Source: CAVYUC01 sp963783085 (lineage in GTDB: Bacteria > Bacteroidota > Bacteroidia > Bacteroidales > Prolixibacteraceae). Taken from it: 64,000 nt of DNA. Shown in pieces: positions 1 through 8,452 of the stretch (position 1 is its first letter; every line of letters begins with the position of its first letter). Under the pieces are notes generated by a model. That model was not told the DNA's origin. It saw only the letters and a list, made by a program, of their open reading frames with translations, and made no database searches. A program made the translations under genes and the position numbers. The stretch covers positions 1 to 64,000 of the forward strand of contig CAWAMJ010000019.1 of assembly GCA_963783085.1 (NCBI GenBank). Reading direction: 5' to 3'.

Positions 1-544
1 AAACCCACGACATGCTTTCCGGCACTAATTCCGACATTAAGCCAATCAGGGGTTTACCAAGGTTTCCCTGGTCGATATTGACGACAAAGTACGAATACAT
101 TTGAGGGCTGATAAAGGACGCCAAACCGAAAATAAGCTGCGCCATCACCGAATTAAAAGCATAATTGGCTTCGCCTCCGGAAACGCGCAACAACGGATTG
201 ATAACTACCTGCAACGCTGCCATGCCGGCGCCAATGGTGAATAAAGAAATTACAAATACATTGAACACCGGGAAAATGGCAAAAACCAACGACGCTGCAA
301 ACGCCATTGTAAAAGCTACCATCATAATTTTTTTTTCACCAAATTTTTCTACCAGGAAACCAAAGGGAATGGACATTACCCCGTAGGCGATAAAAAAGGC
401 AAAAGGAAGAAGTCCGGCCAGGGTTTCGGTTAGTGTGAAGCTTATGGATACTTTTTGATTTAAGGCTCCCAGAATATTGGTCAGAAATGAAATCACAAAA
501 AACACAAGCATGATTAAAACGACCAACAAATTATTTTTCTTCAT
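1..544 (-). CDS. Sugar MFS permease, FucP/FHS-like (3' part beyond window)
   Basis: This is an inner-membrane major facilitator, probably a sugar:proton symporter of the fucose-galactose-hexose (FucP) branch. The ATG is the complement of 542-544 and the reading frame stays open to the window edge, giving about 181 N-terminal residues. The translation opens MKKNNLLVVLIMLVFFVISF, a first membrane helix, followed by N-Q near the end of helix 1 and a loop of the type GFLVEKFGEKK between helices 2 and 3, as in MFS proteins. More hydrophobic helices follow. It reads in the same direction as the GH2 gene upstream, about 310 bp away, so it may import the sugar that enzyme releases. The C-terminal half is missing only because the window ends. 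The family assignment is good; the substrate is inference. Confidence 0.8.
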   Translation of the reverse strand, partial: MKKNNLLVVLIMLVFFVISFLTNILGALNQKVSISFTLTETLAGLLPFAFFIAYGVMSIPFGFLVEKFGEKKIMMVAFTMAFAASLVFAIFPVFNVFVISLFTIGAGMAALQVVINPLLRVSGGEANYAFNSVMAQLIFGLASFISPQMYSYFVVNIDQGNLGKPLIGLMSELVPESMSWV

Positions 545-853
545 GATAAAGCGGTTTATTTAGATTTTTAAATGTGAGCGATGCAGTGTCAAAGTTATCT
601 GTATATTTCACACTTTTCCATTGGGCAAAAATCATCGCTGATTCTTTTTTCGTATAAATTATTTTTTATGAGTATCCGCAAATGTATCTAATTAAATTAT
701 TATATACTGAATATCAATTCGTTCACCCCAGCCCTAAAAGGGGCGAATTGATTATCTCTGCTCCCTTTAAGGCCGGGGTATTCAGGGTGAATCAATGAAC
801 ATATCAGGTAGATGAACGGACATTTATTTTATTTTTCAATTAATTCATTTCGA
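545..853. repeat. Intergenic gap with CCCC/GGGG structured repeat
   Basis: No gene is visible in this gap. Positions about 724-795 hold an imperfect palindrome: CACCCCAGCCCTAAAAGGGG on the left and CTCCCTTTAAGGCCGGGG plus TATTCAGGGTG on the right, bordered by AT-rich arms. Similar CCCCTAA...AAAGGGG cores occur near 4092, 6614, 15325 and 42270, so this is one member of a dispersed family of small structured elements. Confidence 0.5.
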
Positions 854-3553
854 TTAATTCAATGTTACCGGATCCACATTCCACGCTTTTATTTGCAACT
901 GCGGCTTATTATCGCTTGCATCCGTCAGGAAATAATTGGCCTTGTAACTTCGTTCTTCGCCCGGCAACAGCGTGATGTAATTATCATCCCAGTAAATGGG
1001 TAAAATTGGTTGGTTGGTTGCCGTATCCTCCACATCCATGAAAACAAAAAATGCAATGGCATCCGACGGGTTCTTTACTTTCAGGTGAACAATACCAAAC
1101 TTGTCATCTTTTTCAAACGTGTATTCATATTGCATTTTTACCTTCGGAAGTTTATCGAGTGCCGTGTAATCTGCATATTGTTTCGAGGGTGTGTAATAAG
1201 GCCACGGAAGTTTTTTGGCGGCCTCGTAATCAAGCACATCCTTCTTCGCCGACAACCAGTAAGTACTGTTATCTACTTCTTCATTGTCTTCGTTGTAAAC
1301 CCGCAAATCGAGGAACCAAACCGAACTAAGGTTCTTTAAATCGGGGAGCTTGTAAATAAATTTAGAAATATTCGTTTTGATATTTCCTTTCCATTCATCG
1401 CCAAACACTTCTTTTGAATTGATATCGAAAATCCTGATTTTCACTGTCTGATTTTTGGCATCGTTTAAATCTTCGTTAGCCAGATAAATATCATTGAATC
1501 CATAACGGTAGATGGCATGAAGCGGCGTACACGCTTTTCGCACCGCATAAAACGCACCGTTTGGTTCCAGGTAGGTATCGTACAACTGCCAGTACAATTC
1601 GGGCCACGCGGAATTGAGCATCCACTGGATGAGCCCGGTGCTTTTGGGCTTGTTGGCAACAAATGCTTCAAACATGGGGCGCATGAGTTCGTAGTTGCTT
1701 ACCTGCGATTTAAAAGCAAACTCTGCCACTCCGGAAGATTTTCCGTAACGCGCATCCAATGCCTTCCGGTAACGATCGAGGGTTTTAAATTCATTTCGCC
1801 CGGTGTGGTATTCCCAGTATGTGGTGTCGATGGGCCACAATTTATCTGCCGGGAACATTTTTTTCAGCGATGCCAGTGGCGGGACATTTGGCCCCGGACA
1901 GGTTTCGGTGTTGAAACCATAACCGCCGCCAAGCATAGTGTCGGTAAACCAGTATACCGGCGGCGTGTACGCATACGGCCCCAGCATTTTCATGCCGGTA
2001 GGCCCGCTAATGTCGCTTACCAGCGGAACTTCTGCTACAATTCGATTATTTTCGGTGCCGGCACCACCGGCCGAAGTGGAGTACGACCGCGAAGGATCGT
2101 ATTTTTTAAACAGCTCGATGTATTTGCGTTCCAGTTTTGGCGCCGGAAGTTTATCGCTGCCCAGCATCCACACATAAATACTGGGGTGGTTGCGCAGCCA
2201 CAACATCTGGTCTTTCCACATATTGGCCAGCAGGTTAATATCTTCGTCGCTGGTGGCGCCACCATATTTTGGGTCGGTGGGTTTCAGCAGATATTCTTCC
2301 CATTCCCAGTGACAATTCCAGCCAATCATTACCAAAATCCCGTACTGGTCGCAAAGGTTGTACAGTGTTTCATCTTTCCCCCAGAAACCTTCGCACCGGA
2401 TGCTGTTCAGGTTCATGTGTTTTACATACCGAAGTTGTGCTTCAACCGATTTTGGAGTATCCTGCAGCAAAACATCGTCGGTCCAGCCACCGCCTTTTAT
2501 CAGCACAAACTTTCCGTTCACCTCGAATGTGCGGTTTTTGTCTTTATTCAGGTAACTGTCAACCTCCCGGATTCCGTATTTCTTTTCTACTTTATCAACG
2601 ATTTTATTTCCGGAAATGAATTCCGTGGTAAAGGGATACAAATTCGGATCGCCCATTCCGTTCGGCCACCAAAGTTTTACATCTTTTACTGAAAGCTGGC
2701 TGAAATCCTGTGGAGAAAACTTAACCGAAATGGTTTCGCCAGCCGCAATGGAAACTTCCTTTTCCACTGTGCCCAGGTCGTAGTTCACTCGTACGGCGCC
2801 TTTTATATTTTTATCGGAACTGTTTACCAATTCAGTCTGAATAAAAAGGTTGGCATCTTTCAGGGTTTGTTTATTCACTTTTGCATACACAAACGGGCTC
2901 CTGATTTTTACCCCTTCATTTATTTCCAGAAAAACCTCTCTGAAAATACCAAGGTTTCGGTCGCGTGGCAGCGGATTCCAGTCGACAAACCCGATGGAAT
3001 ACTCACCGTCGGCATGTTGCCACATTTTTAACGCCAGGGTATTCTCGCCGTCTTTTACATAATCGGTAATATTAAAGGTAAACATGCGGTATGTTCCGGC
3101 AAATTTATCTTTCCCCACCACTTTTTTTCCGTTCACCCACAAATCGGCGCGATAATTAATGCCGTTAAAACGGAGGCTGACAACCTTCCCCATATCTTCG
3201 GGCTGAATTTGGAAAGTGGTGCGAAACCACCAGGGTTTTTTAAACTGACCGGAATCTACGCTCTGCATATTAATTCCAAAATACGGGTCGTCCATAACGC
3301 CAGAGGTAGCCATGCTCCCCAAAACGGTTCCCGGCACAATCGCTTTGTACCACGAAATATCGTTATAACCATTTTCTGAAATCGATTTTTCGTCACCTCC
3401 GCTTAATTTTTCACTGGATTGCATTGTCCAGCCGGAGTTTAGGTTTTTCACCCGGAAGGTTTCCTGCTTATCCGAAGGTGCACAGGAAGCAAGTAAAAAC
3501 AGGCTGATAAGGAGGATAACTGTAATTTTGTCTAACTGGTTTAAGATTTTCAT
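854..3553 (-). CDS. GH2 exo-beta-D-glucosaminidase-like lipoprotein
   Basis: This is a family 2 glycoside hydrolase of 899 aa that most resembles the exo-beta-D-glucosaminidase (CsxA) / beta-mannosidase branch. It probably removes non-reducing-end glucosamine or mannose residues from oligosaccharides at the cell surface or in the periplasm. The N-terminus is a lipoprotein signal (hydrophobic run, then LLASCAPS with Cys about 24). The GH2 order is visible: sugar-binding jelly roll (about 35-210), Ig-like domain (about 215-335), TIM barrel (about 340-650) and C-terminal beta domains. In the motif WMLGSDK an Asp at about 467 sits where CsxA-type enzymes use Asp as acid/base, instead of the NE pair of classical GH2. 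FNTET supplies the nucleophile Glu at about 550. Full length for the subgroup. The MFS gene follows on the same strand. Substrate precision is moderate; the family is near certain. Confidence 0.9.
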   Translation of the reverse strand: MKILNQLDKITVILLISLFLLASCAPSDKQETFRVKNLNSGWTMQSSEKLSGGDEKSISENGYNDISWYKAIVPGTVLGSMATSGVMDDPYFGINMQSVDSGQFKKPWWFRTTFQIQPEDMGKVVSLRFNGINYRADLWVNGKKVVGKDKFAGTYRMFTFNITDYVKDGENTLALKMWQHADGEYSIGFVDWNPLPRDRNLGIFREVFLEINEGVKIRSPFVYAKVNKQTLKDANLFIQTELVNSSDKNIKGAVRVNYDLGTVEKEVSIAAGETISVKFSPQDFSQLSVKDVKLWWPNGMGDPNLYPFTTEFISGNKIVDKVEKKYGIREVDSYLNKDKNRTFEVNGKFVLIKGGGWTDDVLLQDTPKSVEAQLRYVKHMNLNSIRCEGFWGKDETLYNLCDQYGILVMIGWNCHWEWEEYLLKPTDPKYGGATSDEDINLLANMWKDQMLWLRNHPSIYVWMLGSDKLPAPKLERKYIELFKKYDPSRSYSTSAGGAGTENNRIVAEVPLVSDISGPTGMKMLGPYAYTPPVYWFTDTMLGGGYGFNTETCPGPNVPPLASLKKMFPADKLWPIDTTYWEYHTGRNEFKTLDRYRKALDARYGKSSGVAEFAFKSQVSNYELMRPMFEAFVANKPKSTGLIQWMLNSAWPELYWQLYDTYLEPNGAFYAVRKACTPLHAIYRYGFNDIYLANEDLNDAKNQTVKIRIFDINSKEVFGDEWKGNIKTNISKFIYKLPDLKNLSSVWFLDLRVYNEDNEEVDNSTYWLSAKKDVLDYEAAKKLPWPYYTPSKQYADYTALDKLPKVKMQYEYTFEKDDKFGIVHLKVKNPSDAIAFFVFMDVEDTATNQPILPIYWDDNYITLLPGEERSYKANYFLTDASDNKPQLQIKAWNVDPVTLN

Positions 3554-4228
3554 ACAATGTTATATAGAAATATAGTTTAGACTGATTAAAAGTAATTTAC
3601 ATTAGCAAAATAACAAATATCAAAAGGCAAAAACTTCGCTTATATTAGTCAATTTACAATAAATCTTGGCCAGACAGGCAAATATTTATTGTTTTTAGTG
3701 TAAATCGGGTAAGATTCTTGAGTGAAGGAGTTTAGAATTAAGACAATTTGAAAGAAAGAAAGAAAGAAAGAACAGTTTAAAATTCTGGTGGATTTTCATC
3801 AAAATTGGCGTGTATCATTCGCTATATAAATTGTAACGGGAAGGCTTCCCGAATTAACAAATGGTTTCATACTTTGCGAATCAAGGATTGATCCCTCTTC
3901 CGGGTTCTCTCCACCAATGCCCGCCAACAAATTAGTTTTCATTCGGCCGGAATAATTTCTGATATCTTGTCCATCTTGCAATATATTTTTGCCTTTCATT
4001 TATATTTTATGGTGTACATTCGCAAAAAAGGTTGAGGTTTTTAGCGTTGAGTCTGCTCCGAAAAGTCTGAGTTCATTGATTTTCAACTTCTTTACCCCTG
4101 ACCCCTAAAGGGGAACTTGCTGAAAATCAATAAACTCTTCAAAGTCCCCTTGGGATTTAAGGGTTTTTTACTTTTCGGAGTGGACTCAGCGTTTAATATT
4201 CAACCAATAATAACTAAAATACAACATC
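3554..4228. other. Intergenic region with GAAA microsatellite and long hairpin element
   Basis: There is no convincing gene in this divergent gap between the GH2 (minus) and GH92 (plus) genes, so both promoters must lie here. About five GAAA units stand at 3750-3771. A 66-codon frame on the minus strand (3799-3999) contains ILDSQS, faintly like an IS5-type transposase motif, but nothing else supports it. Positions about 4044-4192 form a long imperfect palindrome, described separately. Confidence 0.5.
4044..4192. repeat. Long imperfect palindrome (MITE- or REP-like)
   Basis: The arms GAGTCTGCTCCGAAAAGT (left) and ACTTTTCGGAGTGGACTC (right) are inverted complements with about two mismatches. 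Inside them GAGTTCATTGATTTTCA and TGAAAATCAATAAACTC form a second nearly perfect inverted pair. The core contains CCCCTGACCCCTAAAGGGG. The whole can fold into a stem of about 140 nt. No coding capacity. It lies about 40 bp upstream of the GH92 start, so it may affect the leader of that transcript. Confidence 0.65.
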
Positions 4229-6608
4229 ATGCAATTACGTTTGCTGGTACTGGTTTTATCGCTTCGCACGCTCCTGATCTCTTCAACTCAGCTTTACGCA
4301 GAGCAAAAACAATTTGCCGATTATGTAAATCCGTTTCTTGGCACCGAATTTTTCGGGCATACCTTTCCGGGGCCTTCGCTGCCTTTTGCCATGGTTCACT
4401 TAAGTCCGGATGTGGATACCAAAGGCTGGACTTACTGCGCCGGATATATTTACAACGACAATTCGATAATGGGATTCAGCCACACCCACTGGAGCGGCGT
4501 TGGTATGACAAACGGCGGCGATGTTTTGCTGATGCCCGCCGTGGGCGATAAACTGCACATTGTGCCGGGGCCGCGCAGTAATCCCGACGAAGGCTACCGC
4601 TCGCGGTTCAGCCACGATGACGAAACTGCATCTCCCGGCTATTATTCCGTACTGCTAAAAGATTACAATGTTAAAGCTGAATTGACGGCAACAAAACGGG
4701 CGGGTTTTCACCGCTACACGTTTCCGAAAGCCAATAATGCCAAAATTATTCTTGACCTCGGTCACCAGATCGGAAATATGAAATCGGATGAAGATTCGTA
4801 TTTGAATATAATTGATGATAACCGGATTGAAGGAGAAAAAAGCGCCGGCCTGGGTAAAGTATACTTTGTGGCTGAGTTCAGCAAACGGTTTCAATATTAC
4901 GGCACATTCGATGCCTCGTACGTTACACCGGAATCGGGCGGTAGTATTTTTCCCTACAAAAATGGAGAACGCGGAAATAAAATCGGGGCATTTGTTACCT
5001 TCAAAATCGAAGAAAATGAACAGATTCTGGTGAAAGTAGGCATTTCGTACACCAGCGTGGAGGGCGCGCGAAAAAACCTGCATGATGAAATTCCCGACTG
5101 GGATTTCGACAAAGTAAAAAACGATGCGCGCAAAACCTGGAACGATGAGTTATCGAAAATAACCATCGACGGAGCCACTGCCGACCAGAAAGAAATTTTT
5201 TATACCGCGCTTTATCATTCGTTCCTGGCGCAGTACATTTCGCAGGATGTAGATGGACAATATTTTGGTTCCGACAAAAAAATCCACTTGGCTAAAGGGT
5301 ACGATTTTTATGGTTCATTCTCCTGCTGGGATACTTACCGGTCTCAACATCCGCTGCTTACATTAACAGCACCGGAACATGTAAACGACTTTATAAAATC
5401 GATTGTGGCCAAAGTGGAAAACTACCACTGGCTTCCGGCGCAACATTTTCTGAATGTATTTGGCGAGTCGATGGTGGGCGACCACCTGATTCCGGTAATT
5501 GTGGATGCATACATGAAAGGATACCGCGATTACGATGTAAAAACCCTGTACAATGCCATGCGCAAAAAAGCGCTGGAAAATCCGAAGCCACCCGGTACCA
5601 AAATATGCCGGTCGCTCGGGCCTGGATTATTACAAGGAGCTGGGTTACACGCCGGTGGACAAAGTTACCGAATCGGTGCCAAATACACTGGAACTGGCTT
5701 ACGACGACTGGTGCATTGCGCAACTGGCCAAAGCCCTGGATAAAAACGACGATTATGAGCTTTTTATGGAACGGGCACATAATTACACGAACCTCTGGGA
5801 CCCGGAAACGCAGTTTATGCGCCCCAAAAAAGCCGATGGAACCTGGCTGCCGGCACTCGATGGGCATGAGCAGGAGATTGTAAAATCGGGTGACCACTCG
5901 TGGTACAAATATTTTGATCCGCTGCTGGTGGGCCGCCGGCCGAACCGCTATTACACCGAATCGAACGCCTGGCAGTACATTTGGTCGGTGCAGCACGATG
6001 TGCAGGGATTAATCGATTTGTTTGGCGGCGACAAGCCTTTTGTAAATAAACTGGATACCTTTTTTGAAATGAGTCCGGTAATTACACCGCCGAAATATGT
6101 TGGCGTGGTAGGCACCATCGGGCAGTATGTACAGGGAAACCAGCCTTCGCACCATGTAGCTTACTTGTACGATTATGCAGGCCAGCCCTGGAAAACACAG
6201 GAACGTGTGCGTCGGATTTGCGAACAACTGTACCGCAGCGGTCCGGGTGGCATTTGCGGAAACGAAGATATGGGCTCCCTTTCGTCGTGGTATGTGCTGA
6301 GCTCCATGGGATTTTATTCCGTAACGCCCGGCTTACCAGACTACACCGTTGGCACCCCGTTGTTTGGCGAAGTAACCATAAACCTTGGTAAGAACAAAAC
6401 CTTCACCATTACAGCCATAAATAATTCAAAGGAAAATAAATATATTCAGTCGGCTACGCTGAACGGAAAACCTTTTGACCGGACATGGATAACGCAAAAA
6501 GAAATTACCGATGGCGGCGAACTTATTTTCCAAATGGGCCCGAAACCCAACAAAAAATGGGGAACCGGGAGGAATGCGGCTCCGCCTTCGATGACGGCTA
6601 AAAATTAG
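4229..6608 (+). pseudogene. GH92 alpha-mannosidase, frameshifted
   Basis: This is a calcium-dependent exo-alpha-mannosidase of family GH92, used by Bacteroidota on N-glycans and yeast mannans. A signal peptide (residues about 1-24) precedes the family opening VNPFLGTEFFGHTFPGPSLP. Further signatures are SHTHWSGVG, SCWDTYRSQHP and, near the end, CGNEDMGSLSSWYVLSSMGF; the Glu/Asp-rich GNEDMG segment belongs to the catalytic and metal site in the family. The frame is broken at 5591-5595 (CCACCCGGTACC). Removing one C or G restores ...ALENPKPP|VPKYAGRSGL... and gives one protein of about 790 aa, the usual length. The two open frames are 4229-5743 and about 5597-6608. Either a sequencing indel or a recent pseudogene; everything else looks intact, which favours an error. 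Confidence 0.88.
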
Positions 6609-6645
6609 GAAGAGCCTCCCCTAACCCCTCGTAAGGAGGGGAATC

Positions 6646-6708
6646 CTGCTCCTGCGAGATTGTATCGGGTTGTTTACATCCCACGTGAAAGGATTCGCGC
6701 GGTAGCAG
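6646..6708. repeat. Palindromic element family A, copy 1
   Basis: A structured repeat of about 63 bp opening CTGCTCCTGCGAGATTG and closing AAAGGATTCGCGCGG-TAGCAG. Its ends (CTGCT / AGCAG) pair, and internal GCG-rich arms pair as well. Copies with the same layout stand at 6988-7050, 8120-8182 and 10857-10919. This copy lacks part of the left GCGCGA arm. Confidence 0.65.
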
Positions 6709-6987
6709 AGCTGATAACTTTATTCAAACATGTTTTTCCTGCCGGAGGCTCTCATCCCGAAGTCTCGCGGACGAGACAAAAAAATCAAGGTTGCTTTTTA
6801 TCTTCACCCATAATCTTCACAAAACCTAACTTAGAAGGAGTGATTTCCTTCCCGAATGCTCGGGAGAACTTCTCCTTCTCATTAAGATTTTGTTTTGATT
6901 CCGGGATTGATAAAAAGAGGCCGGTCCACTTATGTAGCGATGGCGACATTGATTAGGAAGTTCTGTTCTTTGGCTTTGGCGTCTGTA

Positions 6988-7050
6988 ATGCTCCTGTGCG
7001 ATTGTATCACGTTGTGAACTTACAAAGCGAAAGGATTCGCACGATAGCAG
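6988..7050. repeat. Palindromic element family A, copy 2
   Basis: The second and most diverged copy. It shares GCTCCTGTGCGATTGTATC at the left and GCGAAAGGATTCGC-ACGATAGCAG at the right. The inner stem GCGAA/TTCGC and the outer TGCTC/AGCAG arms are kept, so the fold looks conserved while the sequence drifts. Confidence 0.6.
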
Positions 7051-7218
7051 TGGGATTTTTATTGCCGTTCACTACACAGACTATATGAAAACGTGTTTAT
7101 TATCCTTTGCCGTCCGATTTATCGGACGGGTTTTAGTCAATCAAAAGACACCGGGCTTTAGCCCAATAATCTGATATTAACGGCTGAATCCCGGCGCTCA
7201 AATTATACCTTTTTCGAA

Positions 7219-7524
7219 TTACTTAGTTCTCTCGAAGAATAATTTTCCCACTAGGTTGATATGGTCAACCAAATCAGGATTTTCAATTTTATGGAAAATA
7301 GAAACGTCTATTTTGTATGGCAGCAGAAGGTCGTCGAGCTCGTTTTCAATTTTTAGAAGTGTGCTTAAATCCAGGTTTTCACCTACCAATGTAAGGTCAA
7401 TGTCAGAGCCATTTCGGTAATTGCCTTTGGCCCGTGAACCGTAAAGTATCGCTTTATCGATATTGCAATAGTTGGCAAATACAGATTGGATTTTTTCAAT
7501 ATGCGTATCTTTTAATCCGTACAT
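7219..7524 (-). CDS. MNT-type nucleotidyltransferase (HEPN partner)
   Basis: A minimal nucleotidyltransferase of 101 aa (HI0073/MntA group) that pairs with HEPN proteins as a toxin-antitoxin-like module; MntA-type enzymes can silence their HEPN ribonuclease partner by AMPylation. Visible motif: GS at residues 29-30 (LYGSRAKGN) and the metal-binding D-x-D at 41/43 (SDIDL). The length fits the minimal family. Its ATG overlaps the stop of the HEPN gene (TAATG), so the two are translationally coupled. Together they would act in the cytoplasm. The second HEPN copy at 10.3 kb has no nucleotidyltransferase next to it. Confidence 0.88.
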   Translation of the reverse strand: MYGLKDTHIEKIQSVFANYCNIDKAILYGSRAKGNYRNGSDIDLTLVGENLDLSTLLKIENELDDLLLPYKIDVSIFHKIENPDLVDHINLVGKLFFERTK

Positions 7525-8009
7525 TATTCCTCAAATAAATCGGGTTGGTCACCGCTTCTTTTTTCTTCCATTTTTACTTTAAATACAAGAAATGCAGGAT
7601 AATAGTCGTTTAAAATTTTTACATAAATTTCATGGGCGATTTCCTCATTATACGTATGTGACGTTTTGTTCCTGCTTTTAATCATTTCCATCCAAATGTC
7701 ACCATCAGAAATAAGTTCTGCTTTAAAAGCTTCCCTTGTTGCGTCTTTTGAACCTATCGCCTTAATTTCACCCACTTCCAACAGATAATCTTTCATTACA
7801 TTCCAGGCCAATTCATGGGTGTATTCAAAACGTTGAATCAAGCCCTCTCTTATGATTTCGTCTAAAACATCTTCTGACTCTTCATCCTCAATGTCAATAT
7901 CCTGTTCTGATAATTTAGTTTGAACATAATCAACAGCTTCTGTAAGTTTCAGTAATGCTTTGGAATAGTTGTTAAACCGCTGTTGCCATCTAATATCCTG
8001 CTCATCCAT
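7524..8009 (-). CDS. HEPN-domain protein (HI0074-like, NTase substrate-binding)
   Basis: An all-helical HEPN protein of 161 aa, partner of the downstream nucleotidyltransferase. The HEPN catalytic motif R-x4-6-H is present as RNKTSH (Arg113 to His118), so an RNase activity is possible; many HI0074 members were first described as nucleotidyltransferase substrate-binding proteins. ATG at 8007-8009 (MDEQDIRWQQRF). The gene is part of a block of about 590 bp (7594-8187) that is repeated at 10343-10924, where the HEPN copy is broken. This copy has no disruptions and is probably the functional one. Its start is followed upstream by 110 bp of conserved non-coding DNA and a family A palindrome. Confidence 0.88.
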   Translation of the reverse strand: MDEQDIRWQQRFNNYSKALLKLTEAVDYVQTKLSEQDIDIEDEESEDVLDEIIREGLIQRFEYTHELAWNVMKDYLLEVGEIKAIGSKDATREAFKAELISDGDIWMEMIKSRNKTSHTYNEEIAHEIYVKILNDYYPAFLVFKVKMEEKRSGDQPDLFEE

Positions 8010-8187
8010 TCGTTATGTTTCTTTGTTTTGGTTTTCAAATTTACATTTTCTTTCGTCTTTCTTTTAGTGTGTGAGCTAAAAATAGCCTTTTTTGATTTCT
8101 TTATTGCAACCCGAAACCACTGCTCCTGCGCGATGGGTATCGCGTAGTTAATGCACGCGCGAAAGGATTCGCGCGGCAGCGGGGTTG
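7594..8187. repeat. Direct repeat, copy 1 (594 bp, HEPN locus)
   Basis: Aligned by eye with 10343-10924. The two blocks are nearly identical from GCAGGATAATAG to GCAGCGGGGTTG. They differ by a few substitutions and by four small deletions in copy 2 (1, 3, 7 and 1 nt), which account for the 12-nt length difference. The repeats are in direct orientation and enclose 2.15 kb with the 595-aa gene, so recombination between them could delete or amplify that gene. Confidence 0.85.
8120..8182. repeat. Palindromic element family A, copy 3
   Basis: Sequence opens CTGCTCCTGCGCGATGGG and closes CGCGAAAGGATTCGCGCGG-CAGCGG. It contains the strong hairpin CGCGCGAAAGGATTCGCGCG. This copy lies inside the duplicated HEPN block, at the upstream side of the HEPN gene. 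Confidence 0.65.
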
Positions 8188-8194
8188 TGGCATT

Positions 8195-8440
8195 ATTTTC
8201 TATAAACATTTGATACCGCTGGTAACATTTTATTTGTTCATCGATAAACTGCATCGCTGCTTCTTCATCTTGCTCAATTGCTATTTGTACCGCGCGTTTG
8301 GCGGTTTCTCATAATTACTCGGATTGCTTTTTGAGGTGGAAACTAACTATGAGTTCTTCGTTTATTTTTCCCTGAATAGACTTTTCAATTAAAAGAACAG
8401 GTAACTTTTGAAACTCATTTTTGTATATTGCAGTTTGTCC
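8195..8440 (-). pseudogene. Decayed coding remnants of unknown family
   Basis: Two short minus-strand stretches look like former protein sequence. One (about 8310-8200) reads ETAKRAVQIAIEQDEEAAMQ and on to FIDEQIKCYQRY; the other (about 8440-8325) reads YKNEFQKLPVLLIEKSIQGK and then a stop after HLKKQSE. They lie in different frames, separated by a stop, and the first runs into the family A repeat. I do not recognise the family. The apparent 101-codon frame at 7949-8254 is simply the first fragment continued through the repeat and into the HEPN block, not a gene. Confidence 0.35.
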
Positions 8441-8452
8441 ATTAGAAGGTTA

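Larger units (their letters stand above)
6609..7218. other. Repeat-filled intergenic region
   Basis: There is no supportable gene here. The region starts with a CCCCTAACCCC...GGAGGGG element (6614-6643). It continues with two copies of the CTGCTCCTG...GGATTCGC palindromic element (6646-6708 and 6988-7050). Near 7109-7128 lies a perfect hairpin, CCGTCCGAT-TT-ATCGGACGG, followed by GGGCT-TT-AGCCC at about 7155-7166. A 98-codon frame on the plus strand (6660-6956) runs through the repeats and has no recognisable protein features. Confidence 0.55.

Noticed and set aside
1517..2692. A 391-codon open frame on the plus strand
   Set aside because: It lies wholly antisense to the GH2 gene, whose family motifs are clear. 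No protein features; a shadow frame.
3799..3999. Possible IS5-type transposase fragment (ILDSQS in a 66-codon frame)
   Set aside because: Six residues of similarity only, no terminal inverted repeats and no other transposase motifs. Not enough to call.
854..6608. A complete polysaccharide utilisation locus
   Set aside because: GH2, GH92 and a permease occur together, but no SusC/SusD pair, hybrid sensor or ECF-sigma/anti-sigma gene is in the window.
6660..6956. A 98-codon plus-strand frame
   Set aside because: It runs through a family A repeat and has no conserved features.
7949..8254. A 101-codon minus-strand frame
   Set aside because: It joins a short decayed remnant to the family A palindrome and the untranslated front of the HEPN gene; its parts do not belong to one protein.
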